Positions 6,075 to 6,235 of a DNA stretch of 6,235 nt are shown here, one piece after another. Numbering within the stretch: position 1 is the first letter of the stretch; every line of letters begins with the position of its first letter. The stretch spans positions 1-6,235 of the forward strand of contig JAFMRP010000301.1 of NCBI GenBank assembly GCA_017354095.1, written 5' to 3'. Made by a program: the position numbers and the translations under genes. Under the pieces are notes generated by a model. It did not search any database, was not told the origin of the DNA, and saw only the letters and a list, made by a program, of their open reading frames with translations. The DNA comes from Ktedonobacteraceae bacterium (GTDB lineage: Bacteria > Chloroflexota > Ktedonobacteria > Ktedonobacterales > Ktedonobacteraceae).

Positions 6075-6235
6075 TCAATCTGACAGAATAGGGACCAGGT
6101 TGATCCGATAGCGGGTTAGTTCACGTAATTCCTGCCGGGGATCTGGAGGAATGAGCTCCCATGCAAAAGTCCCGTCATAATCTCTCCTTCTGGCTGAGCG
6201 GCACACTGGATGTGGGCCACTATCCTCATCCAATA
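6075..6235 (-). pseudogene. Degenerate fragment of an IS110-family transposase, frameshifted and cut by the window edge
   Basis: One minus-strand frame (from 6233 to TGA at 6077-6075) contains IPPDPRQELRELTRYRINLV (6152-6093). This closely resembles the IS110-family segment in which a proline-rich stretch precedes RELRxLTRYRxxLV. The residues that normally come just before it (a GLLRGSF-like motif) appear in a neighbouring frame as TGLLHGSSF (6175-6149), so a frameshift lies near 6152. After the LV the similarity stops and the frame soon ends, without the usual long C-terminal domain. This is recognition by eye of a short motif; the rest of the fragment lies beyond the right edge. No intact terminal repeats are visible. 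Confidence 0.5.

Noticed and set aside
6130..6180. Short plus-strand frame starting at ATG 6151 after GGAGGA
   Set aside because: It ends after nine codons and overlaps the transposase remnant on the other strand; there is no support for a real peptide.
1..6235. CRISPR array, tRNA, rRNA or prophage structures
   Set aside because: No regularly spaced repeats, no cloverleaf or ribosomal RNA core sequences, and no phage-type genes were seen on either strand.

Overview
The window holds a solute-uptake operon on the minus strand, its divergently transcribed GntR-type regulator on the plus strand, and a convergent PLP-dependent decarboxylase on the minus strand. The right edge carries a decayed insertion-sequence fragment. 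The DNA is bacterial and moderately GC-rich by eye. A substrate-binding lipoprotein with a twin-arginine-type signal suggests a Chloroflexota- or Actinomycetota-like soil or thermophilic bacterium. That is a guess from style; nothing here fixes the taxon.

Layout from left to right. Bases 1-834 (minus) are a DppC-type ABC permease cut by the left edge. Bases 831-1790 (minus) are a DppB-type permease whose stop overlaps the next start as ATGA. Bases 1820-3424 (minus) are the extracytoplasmic binding protein, first gene of the operon. Bases 3425-3650 are a divergent control region with a perfect 18-bp palindrome, a good plus-strand promoter and a nested 13-bp inverted repeat. Bases 3651/3666-4487 (plus) are a FadR/FCD-type GntR regulator. 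Bases 4529-5899 (minus) are a group II PLP-dependent decarboxylase with an in-frame upstream extension to 6028. Bases 6075-6235 (minus) show a short, frameshifted IS110-like transposase remnant.

Working model. The binding lipoprotein captures an oligopeptide or another small solute outside the membrane and passes it to the two permeases. The ATPase subunits are not in the window and probably lie beyond the left edge, downstream in the operon. The regulator very likely binds the palindrome in the shared intergenic region. It would repress its own promoter and probably the transport operon, with a small ligand (FCD proteins usually bind organic acids) relieving repression. The decarboxylase is convergent with the regulator and may or may not belong to the same pathway. 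I see no wholly new system. The points most worth checking are the layered operator, the two possible starts of the decarboxylase and the IS remnant just upstream of it.
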